A stretch of DNA of 64,000 nucleotides. Origin: Dermacentor variabilis (taxonomy: Eukaryota > Arthropoda > Arachnida > Ixodida > Ixodidae). The stretch spans positions 70,746,639 through 70,810,638 of the forward strand of contig NC_134577.1 in NCBI RefSeq assembly GCF_050947875.1, written 5' to 3'. Below the pieces are notes generated by a model. The model was not told the DNA's origin, did not search any database, and saw only the letters and a list, made by a program, of their open reading frames with translations. Position 1 is the first letter of the stretch; each line of letters opens with the position of its first letter. Made by a program: the position numbers and the translations under genes. Positions 12,190 through 24,850 of this stretch are shown here, piece by piece.

Positions 12190-12680
12190 TGCTGACGTCA
12201 CGATGACATTGTCACTTATTCCCATCCCAGTCCTTCGTTGCTAAAGCATGCGACGACTGGAACCACCTTCCATTTTCGCCAGTTCTCATTACAGACACTG
12301 ATCATCTCCGCAGGTCGCTCGCCAGCATAATCTGAATACCCCGCTTTTTTGTGCTATGTTCAGTTTACGCATCCTTCTGTTAATTTTCCTTCCTTTCAAC
12401 TTTTAAAAACACAACTTAGCGCGTTAAAGAACCCCAGGTGGTCGAAATTTCCGGAGTCCTCCACTACTGTGTGCCTCATAATCAGAAAGTGGTTTTGGCC
12501 ACTAAAACCCCATAATTTAAAAACACAATTTACTTTGGGCGAAGAATTTAGTTTCTGACATGATTCTTTCTTTGCTCATTGTGTTACCGTGCTTTATTCT
12601 ACATTTATTTTCATAAGGTATGATCACCCCTCCCCTCTCTAATGTTTTGTATGCCCTCAGGGAACAATAAATAAATTATT
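12190..12680 (+). pseudogene. 3' end of a non-LTR retrotransposon (ORF2 C-terminus plus 3' UTR)
   Basis: From 12258 the plus strand reads DWNHLPFSPVLI, then a short stretch ending RRSLASII and a stop at about 12333. This W-N-x-L-P box followed by a short helix is the usual extreme C-terminus of L2/CR1/R1-type LINE ORF2 proteins. Downstream is an AT-rich 3' UTR ending near AATAAATAAATTATT at about 12680. A truncated SINE is inserted in it (12419-12515). The rest of the LINE is missing. Confidence 0.6.
12419..12515 (+). mobile_element. 5'-truncated SINE with target-site duplication
   Basis: It is nearly identical in layout to the 3' half of the SINE at 40545-40782: CGTTAAAGAACCCCAGGTGG, then a TTTCCGGAGTCCTCCACTAC block and AGAAAGTGGTTTTGGC. 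It is flanked by TTTAAAAACACAACTTA (12402-12418) and TTTAAAAACACAATTTA (12516-12532), 17 bases with one difference. The head with A and B boxes is absent, consistent with incomplete reverse transcription. Confidence 0.8.
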
Positions 12681-13014
12681 AAATCATATACTAGTAGAGT
12701 CAGCGGTGACAGATGCGCGAGAAGTCGTATTTTGCGATGATTAGGTATCCATGTGGAAAAAAAACCAATTCAGATATTTGCGCGTGTGAAAAGTGCGGCG
12801 CGAGGTGCTGAAGAACAAAGGCCGTGGGCCAGACTCCCATCAACCTAGACAACAAAAGGGCCGGATGCCGTAATGCTTGCGCGAGTCAGGTTGGGGGGGA
12901 AGAAGTTCGGCGCGTCCGACCTCGTTGTAAGTGGATTGGCGTTGCATTTCGAAGCCAATGGTACCTCCCGACGGGCATGTGTTTGTTGAGGTGCTGATGT
13001 GAGCTCTCGAGTGC

Positions 13015-15888
13015 GTCTAACATTCCTACGGCAGGCCTGCAATTGCACCTGGCGCGCGTTGAACGCGATAGCGTGCAGACAACTGGAATGGGGGCATTTA
13101 TCACTGCGGTCCCTATTCTTGCGCTAGCAATTATATGGACACACCGGGCGCAATTTTTCCGTCGCCGTCGGTGTCCGCGTCGCCGTGATGTTTCGTATAA
13201 GGTCCAAGGGCGATAACACAATAGCCACGCGTCGTATGCTGTATGCGAGAGTGGAAGTGTGCGAGGGAAGCCAACGATCGCGACTCAAGCTGGTGAGCGC
13301 GATGGAGGAAAGCGGAGAGCAAACGCACAATCTTCCAACGCGCGAAAGGCCGGGGGGGGAGGGAAGGAGGGGGAAGTAAGTTGGGTTGTGATTCTGCGGC
13401 ACGTTTGTATTTCGCGACCGGGTGCCAGGGCAACTGACGATAACGGCTCAATGTCGCGCGCCTTGTATGAGGAATGTGGAGAGGCTACGAGGGAGGGAGG
13501 GGAGCAGCTTCGACTCCGCAACAAACGCGTAGTTTGCATGGCCGCGCACGTGCAAGGGCGCGCAGGGCATGGTTGATTACATGTTTTTATTCGATTAACG
13601 AATAATCAAACATCGTTTCAGCATTTAAACAATTATTCGCTTTTGATGAAGGCATTTGGATTGATTTATTCGGGAATCGAAAATCTTGCCGGGCATATTT
13701 AAGTATGTTCGAACAGTTCCCTACTTTATTAGGACGCTATTTTAACTTCCGAGACGTGGAATCAAGTTTGAAACACAAGTGTGTAAACGCTTGATAAGAG
13801 ATAATGATTACATTTTTGGAAACCTATAAATGGCACTAGTGGCCTTTGAAGAGGGAAACAATAATTGGGACATAACATGGCACCTAGCGCGGAAATTAAG
13901 ATTCGTGCATGACACTAGTGAGTCCCTGTACATTACAGTTAGGCATGAAATAAGTAAAATGGCAAAAGTGAACGGTGAAGTCGAACTGAAATATGCAAGA
14001 AATTCCAGTATGCATCGGCGAAAAAAAATTCTGGTTTAGGAATTTAAACCACATGCTTCTTTCTACAGAATGAAGGAGTATCAATTGGTTGGGCTGTTTG
14101 GGTGAAACCTACACCTTCTTTGAATGGCCATACAGCCAGCGTGCCACGCCTTTATTGGGCTGGGAGTTGCCCGGCAATTGACGACTGGGTTGCTATAGTA
14201 TGCCTTGAATTGCGAGGACATTTTAAGCCTCCGGCTTGGGCCGGCGTCGTGGCGTGTGCCGTGTGGGGGGAGGCGCTGAGCAGTTCATCACTTTTGGGAC
14301 TCCGAAAAACAGTCGAGTCACTCTACTAGAGCTGCAATGTCACTTCTCGTGCGCAACCATTCCACTACAATTTCAGAGTTCTCGCGCGACTGCTGTCAAG
14401 CTCTCTAAAACGATTAATCCAATCGGGCTGATCGATAAAGTCGACAAATTGAGAAGCGGACAACCACAAGGAATAATTGTTTTGCGGGATACAGTTAATC
14501 GAATAATCGAAAAATCAATTCTAGAAATTTCCAGCCTTAGCCGTATCTTGAAAGGAGTCTGTAGATGACTCACACCTTTGCGCGCGCTATGTTCTCGCCG
14601 CGCTTAAGTTGAAGCGATAGACCGCACGAAGGTCGCTTCGCTCGCTGCTGCTGCCGCGCTTGCTCACACCAGCGTTTTGACGGCGAGTGTCCGCACTCAC
14701 TGAGTGTGATCTGTTGATGTTTGCTTGTGCGCGCTGGGACGATGCTTGTCAATTCAGTTAGTAAGTGGCCGTTTCGAAGTTGATACAACCGACAAAACTA
14801 CTATCCTTACTTAGTATAGCTGTCTACTACTTCGCTATCGCAAACGACGATTCGCCTTTCTGTTGAAACTGCGACTTTTTCATATGCGGTTTCTTATACA
14901 TTAGCTCATGTCGGAAAGCACGCAGCCGTCACCGACCAGGCGATCAATATTTCGCTAAGTCGGTATAAGCTCCCTGTTACCGAATTCAGCCGCTTCTCAT
15001 CTATTTTTTTTTTCGACTACGACCCCGTCCATTCAGGGAAAATTGCTGATTAGAAACACGTCCAGCGCTAGCTGACAATTATTCTCGTTATGATACACGC
15101 ACCTCATCTCCGCACACCATAAGGCTGTGTGCGGCATTTTTGCTTAAGGAATGCACTATTCATATTCACATTCCCTCAATTTTTTTCTTGTAGAGTAAAT
15201 ATGTGCGAACCTATATCGCGCTGAATAAATAGGCAAGCATGTTAGAAAAAGAAGGCCTCGTGCCTCCATTCTGTGGAGAATAATTTGATTTGTCAAATAC
15301 CTCCACGGACTCAACGATATACAACTTGATACCGATATCCTCCAAGTAACGTATAAATAGGTACTCAACCATGCCTGGAAGCGAAAACGGATCAGATGAT
15401 AACGCTCAGAATATATAGTTTCTCGGTCACATTCCGAATAATGCGAAAATGCTGGGAACAGTCCTCCAATTGCTAAAGTGGCTGGATGACCGAAAAAAAT
15501 GAAGTTTTGTGAAATCTTAGGTTTATGAACGTGACCAAGTCGTTTCTCCCACTGGTCTTTGCGCATAAATATTTCGGCCGGTGAAAAGGTTCTTATTACT
15601 CATTGGGAGCAAATTGCGATTCAATGCAGTTTATGGGCCGATCCATTATCATAGCAGTGTTGGAAAACAAATCCAACCGGTCATAGACACCTTTAGAATG
15701 TCAAATGTGGAAACCGCTATTTACGATGGAGTTTCCACTTAAGAGCAGCAACTGAAGAATAGATAGAAATCCAGAAGTTCTTGGCTAGAAGAACGCTCTA
15801 ACGCTCGCCCCAATTTAGCGGCACCATATATCAGTGCTCAACGAGTTTAGGTTACCACAATAGTCAACACATATTCTGTGAGTCGAGA
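13015..15888. repeat. Interspersed repeat family Y, copy 1, left part
   Basis: This matches 59275-60860 in order: the CTAACATTCC(T/C)(A/G)CGGCAGGCC start, a TCGCCGT-rich block, AAGTCCAAGG-type and CGCGTCGTATGCTGTATG blocks, a purine-rich GGAGGGG block, then GACCGCA(C/G)GAAGGTC, TTCAGTTAGT, and ACGCTCGCCCCAATT. A roughly 970-bp segment (13572-14545) is absent from copy 2 and is listed separately. There is no conserved coding frame; the class is unknown. Confidence 0.65.
13572..14545. mobile_element. Candidate DNA element inserted in repeat Y
   Basis: This segment is missing from the Y copy at 59.8-59.9 kb. Its ends contain imperfect inverted motifs: TTTTTATTCGATTAAC at about 13585 and the reverse complement of a related CGATTATTCGATTAAC near 14490-14515. 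That suggests a non-autonomous transposon with short terminal inverted repeats. No transposase frame is present, the target duplication was not found and the boundaries are approximate. Confidence 0.45.
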
Positions 15889-17268
15889 AGATTGCCATGC
15901 AGAATGTCACGATTGCTTCAATCATGACGTTCTTATATCTAAACTTTCTATGTATGGAGTTCGCGGCGGTCCCCTCGCCTTGATGAAGTCATACTTGGAA
16001 AATACCACTCATTGTGTATGCATGGCTAATGTTTAGTCGTCTTTCTCGTCAATTAAAACAGGGTGCCACAAGAGAGTGTTTTGGGTCCGCTATTATTTAA
16101 CTTATACGTTAATGATTTAGTAATTATTGATGCTGCGGTTAATTTCTTTGTATATGCAGATGATAGCACTTTAGTCCACTAGAAAGGATGCGAACGAACT
16201 AATTATTAGGTGTAATGCACTGCTACGTAAGCTGTCTGAGTGGTCACAGTTAAATGGAATCATAATTAATCCTGCTAAAACGAAAGCTGTTCTTTTTAGA
16301 GGAAGAAATAAAATTTTTAAACTGCAACATTCAATAACTTTTTTCAGATAAAAATATTGAGCTATAACGAATATAAAATACTTGGTATAACTTATTCCTG
16401 TAATCTAAATTGGGATGCTCATTTTAATCAACCTCACAGGAAATTTTCTGCAGTAGCCGGGCTGCTGGCTCGCTGTAGGGCTGTCATGCCGGTAACAACC
16501 AAGCTAAACATTTTTCATGCATTGTAGCTTAGTATGGGGGACCACAACACAAGCGAACATGAATAAAATAATTACATTACAAAAGGCGAGCCTCCGGCAC
16601 ATTGCCAGTACCAATCCCCTATCGACGACAAAGACTTTGTCAGAAAAATAACAAGTTATATGGGTAGACCGCTATTATGTATATCGCGTTTTACAGATGC
16701 GTTATTTCGCAAAAGCAGAGTTAAGGAATTGACTTGCATACATAGCGGCCTTGCAGTGCCATAAAATACCAGTACATCTAAGAGACCCTGATCCTTGGTA
16801 TGTACCACATTTTCGCACTGAATACAAATTACAATCCATTAAACACAATTTACCAAAGATCCTTTATAATTACGCTGACTCTACTAATTTTTCTCGCAGG
16901 GAATTGAAGATGTGTTTTGTTCACATGTAAGCATATATATTTCATGTATAACGATTCTAATTGTGTGGTGCCCTTTTATTTTTGATATTGTTTTTCTTAA
17001 CCTTATCATATATGTTTGAATGTTGCCTGTTTCTGCATCGCAAGACAATTATCCTGTCAATAGGCGTATATTTGAATATGTTGAAATTCTTTCCTGCGGC
17101 TGGAACTGTTTTTGAACTGTTTCATGTTACAAAGTACTTCCTGTTATCGGCCTGCCATGTACAACAACGTCTCTTGGGTCCAGTCAAGCTGCTTATGGCA
17201 GCTTTTAGCCCAGAAGGACGTTTGCAGTGTGTACTAGAAGAATTAATAAAGTAGAAGTTGAAGTTGAA
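15889..17268 (+). pseudogene. CR1-like LINE, 5'-truncated, reverse transcriptase and 3' UTR
   Basis: Frames on the plus strand read HDVLISKLSMYGVRG, then VPQESVLGPLLFNLYVNDL and FFVYADDSTL (YADD catalytic box, about 16150-16170), then LNGIIINPAKTKAVLFRG and NIKYLGITYS. Several stops and shifts break the frame. A 3' UTR follows and ends AATAAAGTAGAAGTTGAAGT, with a GAAGTT-type terminal repeat at 17250-17268. The element lies inside repeat Y, which is continuous in the copy at 60.8 kb. The 5' end is missing before the catalytic motif A region. CR1/Jockey-type is inferred from the VPQ-x-SVLGPLLF-x-xYxNDL pattern. Confidence 0.8.
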
Positions 17269-17560
17269 ATATTCGCGGCCTAGAAAAACACGATAAATAA
17301 TCCTGAAGCACTTTTGTGACATTTATGCAGTTTTTCGGAGGGTCAGTATTCCTAAACGCATGCAGCATTGTCTTAAAGAGCGCCTCACCATGCTGGGGCG
17401 TAGCAAACAGAATAGCGGGACTGCTAGATCGCGAGTGCTAATTGAGTATGCAAAATATGAAGCGGTTGCACGGAGCCCGAACTGCTGGAAATTGAAACAG
17501 AGCCCGCAGGTCCTTCTTCTTGAGGAACCCCGGTCTCTGCCAAAGATTCCAGCTAACTAG
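17269..17560. repeat. Repeat family Y, copy 1, right part
   Basis: This resumes repeat Y after the CR1-like insertion, matching 60850-61030: GGAGCACTTT-like, GCCTCACCA(T/G)GCTGGGGC and GCATAGCAAA-like blocks. No coding frame. Confidence 0.55.
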
Positions 17561-18115
17561 TAAAAATGCTGGTGCGTAAGACGCACTGCCTCCAGCGTCA
17601 GTGGTTTCTGCACGTGACTTATGTAAATCACCTTATGCAGAACGTGAAGTACCACAACTTTGTGTGCGTCGTGCAGCAAGAACAAGAAATGAATAGAAAG
17701 GGGTAAAAAGGAGCCGAGAGTAATGACGTGAATATAACGGGGTCTCTAACTAGAAGTTATGCGAGCAGGCAAGGCTGTAATCGGGTGAATCGAGCGAAAA
17801 AGGGTGCGCATGAAATTGGAGCACACAACGGAGATGGCTATTTTAAAGGAAGGGAAAGTTGCCACGGAGGGTTCATGTGACGCTTTTGGACGTTCATTTA
17901 CGCTAAGGGAGAGAGTGTCAACTTTGGAGGTGAAGCTGGTCTTTTGAGAGCAGGGCAACGCGACATCAAAATTTTTCAAATTTCTTGTAGTGAAACCCTT
18001 AGAAATAGGCGCCCTTGTTGGCTCCCTATAGCTTCCTGTCTATAGCCAGAATTTGTCGAGAGGCCTCAGGCTTTTAAGTAACATTGTAAGCTATATAAAG
18101 TATCGAGAATAAGAG
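17561..18115. other. No gene recognised
   Basis: Only short frames, with no domain and no recognised repeat. Confidence 0.45.
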
Positions 18116-20372
18116 AGTGTACGCTCTAAAAACAAAGAGAGTTCCGGGCACTCTCTTTAAGGGAGTAACAGCTTGTCCCACATTTTACTCTTTTCGAGAG
18201 TAGATCGATACTCTTTCACACATGCATGCACCAATTCACATGCACCAATTGATGAACAAGTGTTCTACTCAGACGCTCTCAGTTGTTTGCAGTGAAATCA
18301 TCTCTATCTCTACTAGCATACTTGGTTGGCAAGTAGATTGAGTCTCCCTAATCAAAATGTCAAATACCTTCCAGAAGCTTTCATATGACTATTTCACAGG
18401 ACAAACTACAATTTTACATATTGAAACAATTTTCCATTCTAAGTGACTGTCCGGCTTCTAAGACATAAGGTATGCACGACTGTGTACAAAGTTAAATCCC
18501 TGATTGCTCCTTGCTTTCGCTTCGGGAGGCACGAGCGGTTCTAATGAAGCGGCTTTGTTACCATGCACGTAAAGGATAATTTACTTCGTAAACATGGCAT
18601 TCTCTTCCCCCAATGCTTCCCCTTTCTGGAACCTAAAAGGAAGCCACAATTCTAAAATTTGGCGTAAAACAGTTAAAAGGGATGACATGAAAATCTGTCT
18701 GTTTCATGTCAGCATTTAAAATACAGAATGACAGTGGTTTGTATTTGCACCCTTGCATTAACGTGATACTAAATGTAAGCTATTAAAGCTGTTAAATGTT
18801 ATATCTATGTCAGCACCTAACCATGCTCATTGCAAGTATGTATCATGTCACTAAGCAAATGTGCAATTTCATTGTACCACTATTTGATTATCACATGAAT
18901 ATATCTGTTGAGCGGCAAGACAAAAAGCAGTCAGCTCTCACAAAACCAATCACCTTATTAAACATATTTCTAACTTTTCAATGACACTTGCTCCTATGTA
19001 TTTGTCTCGAGAGAGCATGCTTGATTTTTACTTTCCCATCAGAGACATTACATAAATATACCGTGTTAGCATGACTGCCTAGGGCACGTGAGAATTTTCG
19101 TCTTATTGCGGCATACTGTATTTTGAAAGTTTTGTTGGCAGTTAGTCTAATGGTACACCGAATATACCCACATTCTAGTTTTCTCGTCCAAATTGCATGG
19201 CAGTGTATTTTGATTCTTTAGTGTGCGCTCTTCTGCACCACGTGGAGTCGCGCTGGGCTGGCTCTTTGACATCCTTGTTCCCTTGCAGCTGACTTCTTGC
19301 GTTATATAAAGCGAGTGCCTGAAAAATGTCGTGTCCTAAAGTCAACACGAGGACATGGTGTAAAACAACATCAAGACAGTCAAGGTTATGGCACTAAAAG
19401 GAAGTCTTAGCTCGTAGTCTTCCTACTGAAATGCATAAGAAACATCTAAATGACTGCAACAGTCAACTGCTGAACTAATATATATTTTTAAATTTAAACA
19501 AAAAAGAAAGAACCGAAAGGTAATGAAAGTTCACTGCGGCCTGCATCTAAGCTTACTAAAGGGCATGGACTTATTCTCATTGATGAGCAGCGCAATGGAG
19601 TTCATTTTTGACAGACTCGACTAGTGCTGCAGTTTGAAATCTACCATTTTACTTTCTTGAAGGCATGTAAAGGATGCAGTTAGACCGCAGTTATTAGTTT
19701 GTTAGACCAACCTTTTGTTTTGTGTATGACAGACGACTGGTAACACGGAATTAAAGCAATCGCGTCGCCTAAGCGCCGCGACGACTTCCTGGCGATAGGA
19801 TATCTACACGCAGAAAGTGCACCTAAGTTAGAATTCACTTAACGTGGAGGATTTGTTGCTATATCTAGCGAATGACGAACGACTGTCGTGTTTTCGCGGC
19901 GACGCGATATGGCTGACGCACGATCTCCCTTCGATGGCTTTCGTTGTTGCTCACTGGACGGACCACCGGTGCTGTACCCCGATATTGAGCGCGTGGGCGT
20001 TGGAGCAACTCCGAGTGAAAAAGTAGAGCGCTCGCTCCGCGTTCCTTTGAACTGTGGCTGCCTGTTTTCTTGGAAGCAAAGCGGTGTGTTCTTTGCTCAG
20101 TGTACGTGAGTGATACATTGCCATGTTCGGGGCCTGCCTCCAACTGTTGAAGCAGAAGGTTACGCTACGTTTTGTTCTCTATTGCCGCAAGAGTAGAACG
20201 GGCATTCTACTCCCTCTGAGAAGGACAGAGTGAAAAGCAGGTTTAACTCTGTCCTTGGTGACCGAGGGAACAATGCATTTCACTCTACTCGACATTTTGC
20301 GAGAGTAAAACAACGCTTTGAAGAGTAAATCGGCCACTTCACTCCTGCGATACCCTCCCTAGTTTTTAGCGT
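18116..20372. mobile_element. Candidate long non-autonomous DNA element with inverted ends
   Basis: The left end has GTACGCTCTAAAAACAAAGA (about 18119). The right end, reversed, reads TACACGCTAAAAACTAGGGA, a close inverted match. Both ends are followed by stretches rich in ACTC(T/C)TT and AGAGTA motifs (18150-18225 and 20195-20330), again in inverted relation. The interior of about 2 kb shows no transposase or other domain. No target duplication was identified with confidence, so the limits and class are tentative. Confidence 0.5.
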
Positions 20373-20904
20373 GTAGTTTCGAGACAAATGTTGCAAAGAG
20401 GTTTCGCAACTTTTTTCATGAAAGTTGAAGCTGTCCTTCGGTGGGGGGCAAAGTGAGGCTAGAAAAATGCGAAGATTTATTGCTGATATAGTAGGAATGA
20501 CACCTTCTGAAATGTTGTCAATTCGTCACGAAATCATTCAACAGATTATCATTTTAGTAACTACTGTCAGGCGTTTATATTCGTGCCAACAAAAAATCAG
20601 CGTCCATGCTTACAGAATTTACCTAATTCCTTATAAGCCTACATATTCGTACAAGCGAGCCGTACTTAACTATTTTCTGCCAACGCATACGTTGCTGACA
20701 TTGCACGATTTGGTACAAGGAAACCTTAAATGATCTAACCAAGTTAGGCGTATGTTGTATGAAGACATGGAGTGTCGCATTGCTATCGCTCGACGTGACT
20801 TTTTGAAAGTTTAAATACAGTTGAGAAAACGCCCATGACGCATCCTTGTATCAAGCGCTCATATTGTAAACATCGAGTTGACGTGTGGATAGTGCATATC
20901 GATT
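20373..20904. other. No gene recognised
   Basis: One 102-codon plus-strand frame (20425-20733) has no recognisable domain and no supporting signals; it is not called as a gene. Confidence 0.4.
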
Positions 20905-23900
20905 CTAAGTCCACCTTCGAATGATTTCATGCATTTTCGCAAGACAACCTTCAATTTCGGCCCTTGGGATTGTACAACTTATGTACACTACTGAACGAAA
21001 GGCCAAGGAAAGTAAATTGCACTGGTTACATGTGCACTGCGTGTGGAAAGCACTATGCTTGTGACGCCGAGAAAAGATTTGCCTTGCACGATAGCACCTT
21101 CGCATGCATTGCTTTTTAATGACGATACATTCTCACTCCTTGCTTACATTACGCGTAGTATGTATGTATGTATGTATGTATGTATGTATGTATGTATGTA
21201 TGTATGTATGTATGTATGTATGTATGTGTGTATGTGTGTATGTATGTATGTATGTATGTATGTATGTATGTATGTATGTATGTATGTATGTATGTATGTA
21301 TGTATGTATGTATGTATGTATGTATGTATGTATGTATGTATGTATGTATGTATGGTGCTGGTGATGGTATGCGGTCATGGGGGGTTGTGTAGATGGGTGC
21401 CCGCGGCTGCGCATGGTTCTCAGTGTGGTTGAGCGCATTGCCTGGCCGCGTGCAGTATCTTGGAGGCAATCTGCGGCGCGTGCATAGTTGGGCGAGCCGA
21501 GAAGGCCGGCCGCTTCACGTGCGCTGTCTCCCAGCGTTCCTGGTGTAGGCGATCGCATAATCTCACGTGTGGAATAGGCGTTCACGCGAGAGGCAGTTCC
21601 AAGTGTCCGACTCCTGATGCCGACGTTCATGATGACAGCGTCGTTCATGTTTGCTTTGGTGGGGGTGACATCGCGCTTGCTAATTTATTTAATAAGAGAA
21701 TGTTATTTGTGACTTGTGTAGCCGATAAAAAGAACGAACCTTACTATGTACAGTTATTTAACGCCATCACAATTATATGCTTCGACTTTCGAACGAAATT
21801 GTGACCTTGTTTTTTACGTAAAACTGGTTTTTAAGCACGTACACTTAAATTCGATTGCACGGGGGCTATGTCATCCGCCCTTTCTGAAGGAACCCTCACT
21901 GGGCCACATAGCATATATTGGTTATACGTTGCAAGTGGTTACGTACCCTCTAATGAGTGTTCTGCTCAACAATTCTTCAAATTATTTCAATAATAGCAGA
22001 GATACAAGTATCTGAAACGGTCCGAACCTTTGATAGCATGACGCGAGCATCACCGCCAAAATAGACACTGTCACCACTTGCTCCGTCTAGCCTCCACAAG
22101 CGAATTTCCTTCCCTGCGTTCTCCCATACTTGAGCTGGAGGGTGGCGTGCTGAATACGTCGAGGACCCCGCCACCTTATTATTTTGTCACGTTTTTTTTC
22201 TTTTGCATGGTCCACCTTGGAGGGTGGTCTCCCGCACAAGCGGTTGCGTTTGTTTCTTTTCGCGAAGCTGGCGAGAACACGTCCTTCACAACAACACATC
22301 ATCTGTGCCACATTCACGAGCAACGAGGCAGCCGTAAGATGATGCAAGAGCATAATCGTGGCGATGGAACATGGTAGAAAACGACATACTTTCGCTCTGC
22401 GCGCGCGACTGCATGACGTGGGAACAAGCAGATGAAACGGAAGTCCATATCTATTGCCATACGCTACGATGTAAAAAAAAAAAAGAACATGCGCACATTC
22501 CGTTTGTGTGTTTCAACGTTTCTCTAAACCCTAAGTGGTCTATGTAAACAACATAGTAAACGTGTAAATGATGTCGCCTTGAATAATATTTGAAGTCACA
22601 TGTCACTGTGGGCGACGTCACAGCGCTGCCACGTACATAGGTGCACTTGCCCGATATACGTCGACATTCTCGGTGGGAGGGCGGTTCCCGTGCAACGGCA
22701 AACGGCGTTTGCTTTGACATTTAAACACTTTGCGTGGCATATAATGGTGCAATACTTAACAGACGCGATCGTTAGCTTGAGTGGTATCTACTGCGCTTAT
22801 CAGCTCAAGCTGGCCAGACCTGGTCAACCCCGCCTTGAAGCCAATATAATCACGCTGGCAGTAATACTTCTCCCTGGAAAGCGTACTTAATTGTGCAGCC
22901 CCCCGTACGTGAAACACACTTATTGTGTTCCCACGCTGCTGGCCTTCATACTTAACTACGAACGCTGCGGGTAAATTTGACGGTTTTGATTTCGCCTGTG
23001 CATCATCCACAACATAACCCCTCTTTTAAAGCAATTTAGTCAATTGCCGTGTTTAGCTCAACAATAAATCTGGGTAATGGTACAAAACAGCGCATAAACA
23101 TTGAAAAGACGGAGAGTTTGTGGGACCAGTTTTCTTTACGAATGTAATCCCTGCTTCAAACTTAATATTTTTGCCATGCACTAAACATAAGATGAGCCCC
23201 ATTTTCGCCAAATTCAAAGTCGGTGTGACGTCGAAGTTTTTCCACGACTCTGGGAAACATGGCTGATAAACGCATTGCAACGTGTTCGAGTGCTTCTTTA
23301 TTTTATATATATTTTAAATACGGTTACAACTTGCTTTGAAGGCCTAATTATTGGTGTGTGATCTGTATTACATGTCTTGTGTGAGGCCTCTGTTGTGTAT
23401 GTAGTAGTGTTTTGTGGAATCTGTCGTCACGTATGTAGCGGTCATAGCTGATTGCGTCGCTGAAAGGGGAGGCCGGCTTGCAGTAGGGGAGGTGAGCTTT
23501 CCAATTGTAAGCCTGGACATGTGCAGATTAGATGGTAGGCATCTGCCTATCCGTCACTGGGACTGAGCAGTCTGGGGAGGTAGCACCCAGTGGTAAATGT
23601 GACTAGAGTGACTTTGAGATCACAGCCGGTGTAAGGGCCACCCTGGCCCCGACGCCTCCGAAGCAAAACCCCCTCCGCCCTAGTAAGTTTAAGGGGAAGA
23701 AGCACACACACACAGTGGGATAAGAGCACATGCCGAGGTAATTTTTATCGTTGCTGAGACTGATGCATTTGAAACTTTGCTCGCTCATCAGTCTGGAAAT
23801 TGGTATGTTGGGTTTTACGTGCTGAAAGCCAGCTTTTATTTATGCAGCCCTCTATAATGAGGGACTCGGTTTGGCTTTTCCAATTGAGGGTTGTTTAACC

Positions 23901-24850
23901 TGCACCTAAATCCAAGTACACGAGCGCTTTTTCTTACCTTTTTCTGTTTCTTTTTTGTTGACCTTTTTTTTTCATTTTGCTCCCATCGAAAGTCGGCTGC
24001 CGTGACCGCGATTGAATGGACGACCTTGAACTCAGCATTGAAACGCCTTAAGCACTGAGATACCGCGGCTGGTATTACTGTAAAAAAGACTGCAACGTTC
24101 AGCTGTAGAGTTATTATAACCAACTCTAGAAGAAACGCTCGCCATAGCGCCCATGCAGTGAAATCGGGAACTGCAAGGGCGCCGCCATGTTGCAACTTTG
24201 CGACACCGCGCAGGCGCCGACGACGAGATTCGATTCGGACGACGCGCGCAATGAACGCGAAACGGAGCCTCCCTTGGTGGCGCCATCTTGTTCAGGCACC
24301 TGCAAATGCAGCCCTTAACGCAAGGTAAAAATGAGCTAAACGTTTTATAAATGGCCAAATGATATTTCTCGAAAATGCATGGAATGAGCTCTGCAAATTG
24401 TCCGCAAGGAGGTGCTCATGTACATTCTAGTTTTCACAAGATATGTTGAATATTGCTAGCTTGACGCAAATGTTAGGTAGCAACTTGGCCGGCGCCTTTG
24501 CTGTTGCCACTGTTTTTCGCGCACTTGTAGTCCATTGTGTTTAGCGGTCAAAGAATTAGGATGTTATGACTTGGTGTGCTGTCAAGCTACGCATTGGATG
24601 GACAATGTTATATACTCCATAGAGCAAAACGAGAAGGCTAGCATATTATACAGCATTAAGGAAGATCTCGATATAAAGACGCAAGCTCCGGATATTTCGC
24701 GTAATCAATATTTGATTACAAATTGTTTATACCCTGTATCCTTTGGTAACGAATAAAAACTTTTGCAGAGATTCCAGGGCACCCATGGAGTTTTTTTGCC
24801 GTACAAAGAGCGCACTTTTCGATATACTCTGACTCCATTGACGGTTGGAG
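20905..24850. repeat. Repeat family X, copy 2 (longest together with copy 5)
   Basis: This aligns in order with 44601-48420. Landmarks are CTTCAATTTCGGCCCT, the TGTA microsatellite, GGCTGCGCATGGTTCT, TGCATAGTTG, the GTGGTTACGT block, the AACAAGCAGA-type and CGACGTCACAGCGCTGCCA blocks (22613), TGTTTAGCTCAACAATAAA (23049), CACCCAGTGGTAAATG (23586), a minus-strand SINE-like piece at 23810-24020, the GC-rich core at 24170-24310, and AAAGACGC (24675). Frames inside are not conserved between copies. The family extends for at least 4 kb; I cannot assign it to a transposon class. Confidence 0.7.
21158..21354. repeat. (TGTA)n microsatellite, about 197 bp
   Basis: An almost perfect tetranucleotide array interrupted only around 21226-21240 by TGTG units. 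The long frames on both strands (repeated Met-Tyr-Val-Cys or His-Thr-Tyr-Ile) are products of the array and are not genes. The same array occurs at the equivalent position of X copy 5 (44725-44996). Confidence 0.97.

Noticed and set aside
15156..15566. 136-codon minus-strand frame
   Set aside because: It lies in repeat Y. No recognisable domain, and the other Y copy does not keep the frame.
21158..21354. Possible CRISPR or satellite array
   Set aside because: The unit is 4 bp with no spacers; a simple microsatellite in a eukaryotic genome.
21043..21648. Long open frames on both strands around 21.1-21.6 kb, with repeated MYVC or HTYI
   Set aside because: These are translations of a TGTA microsatellite; all frames stay open because a 4-base unit without a stop codon repeats every 12 bases.
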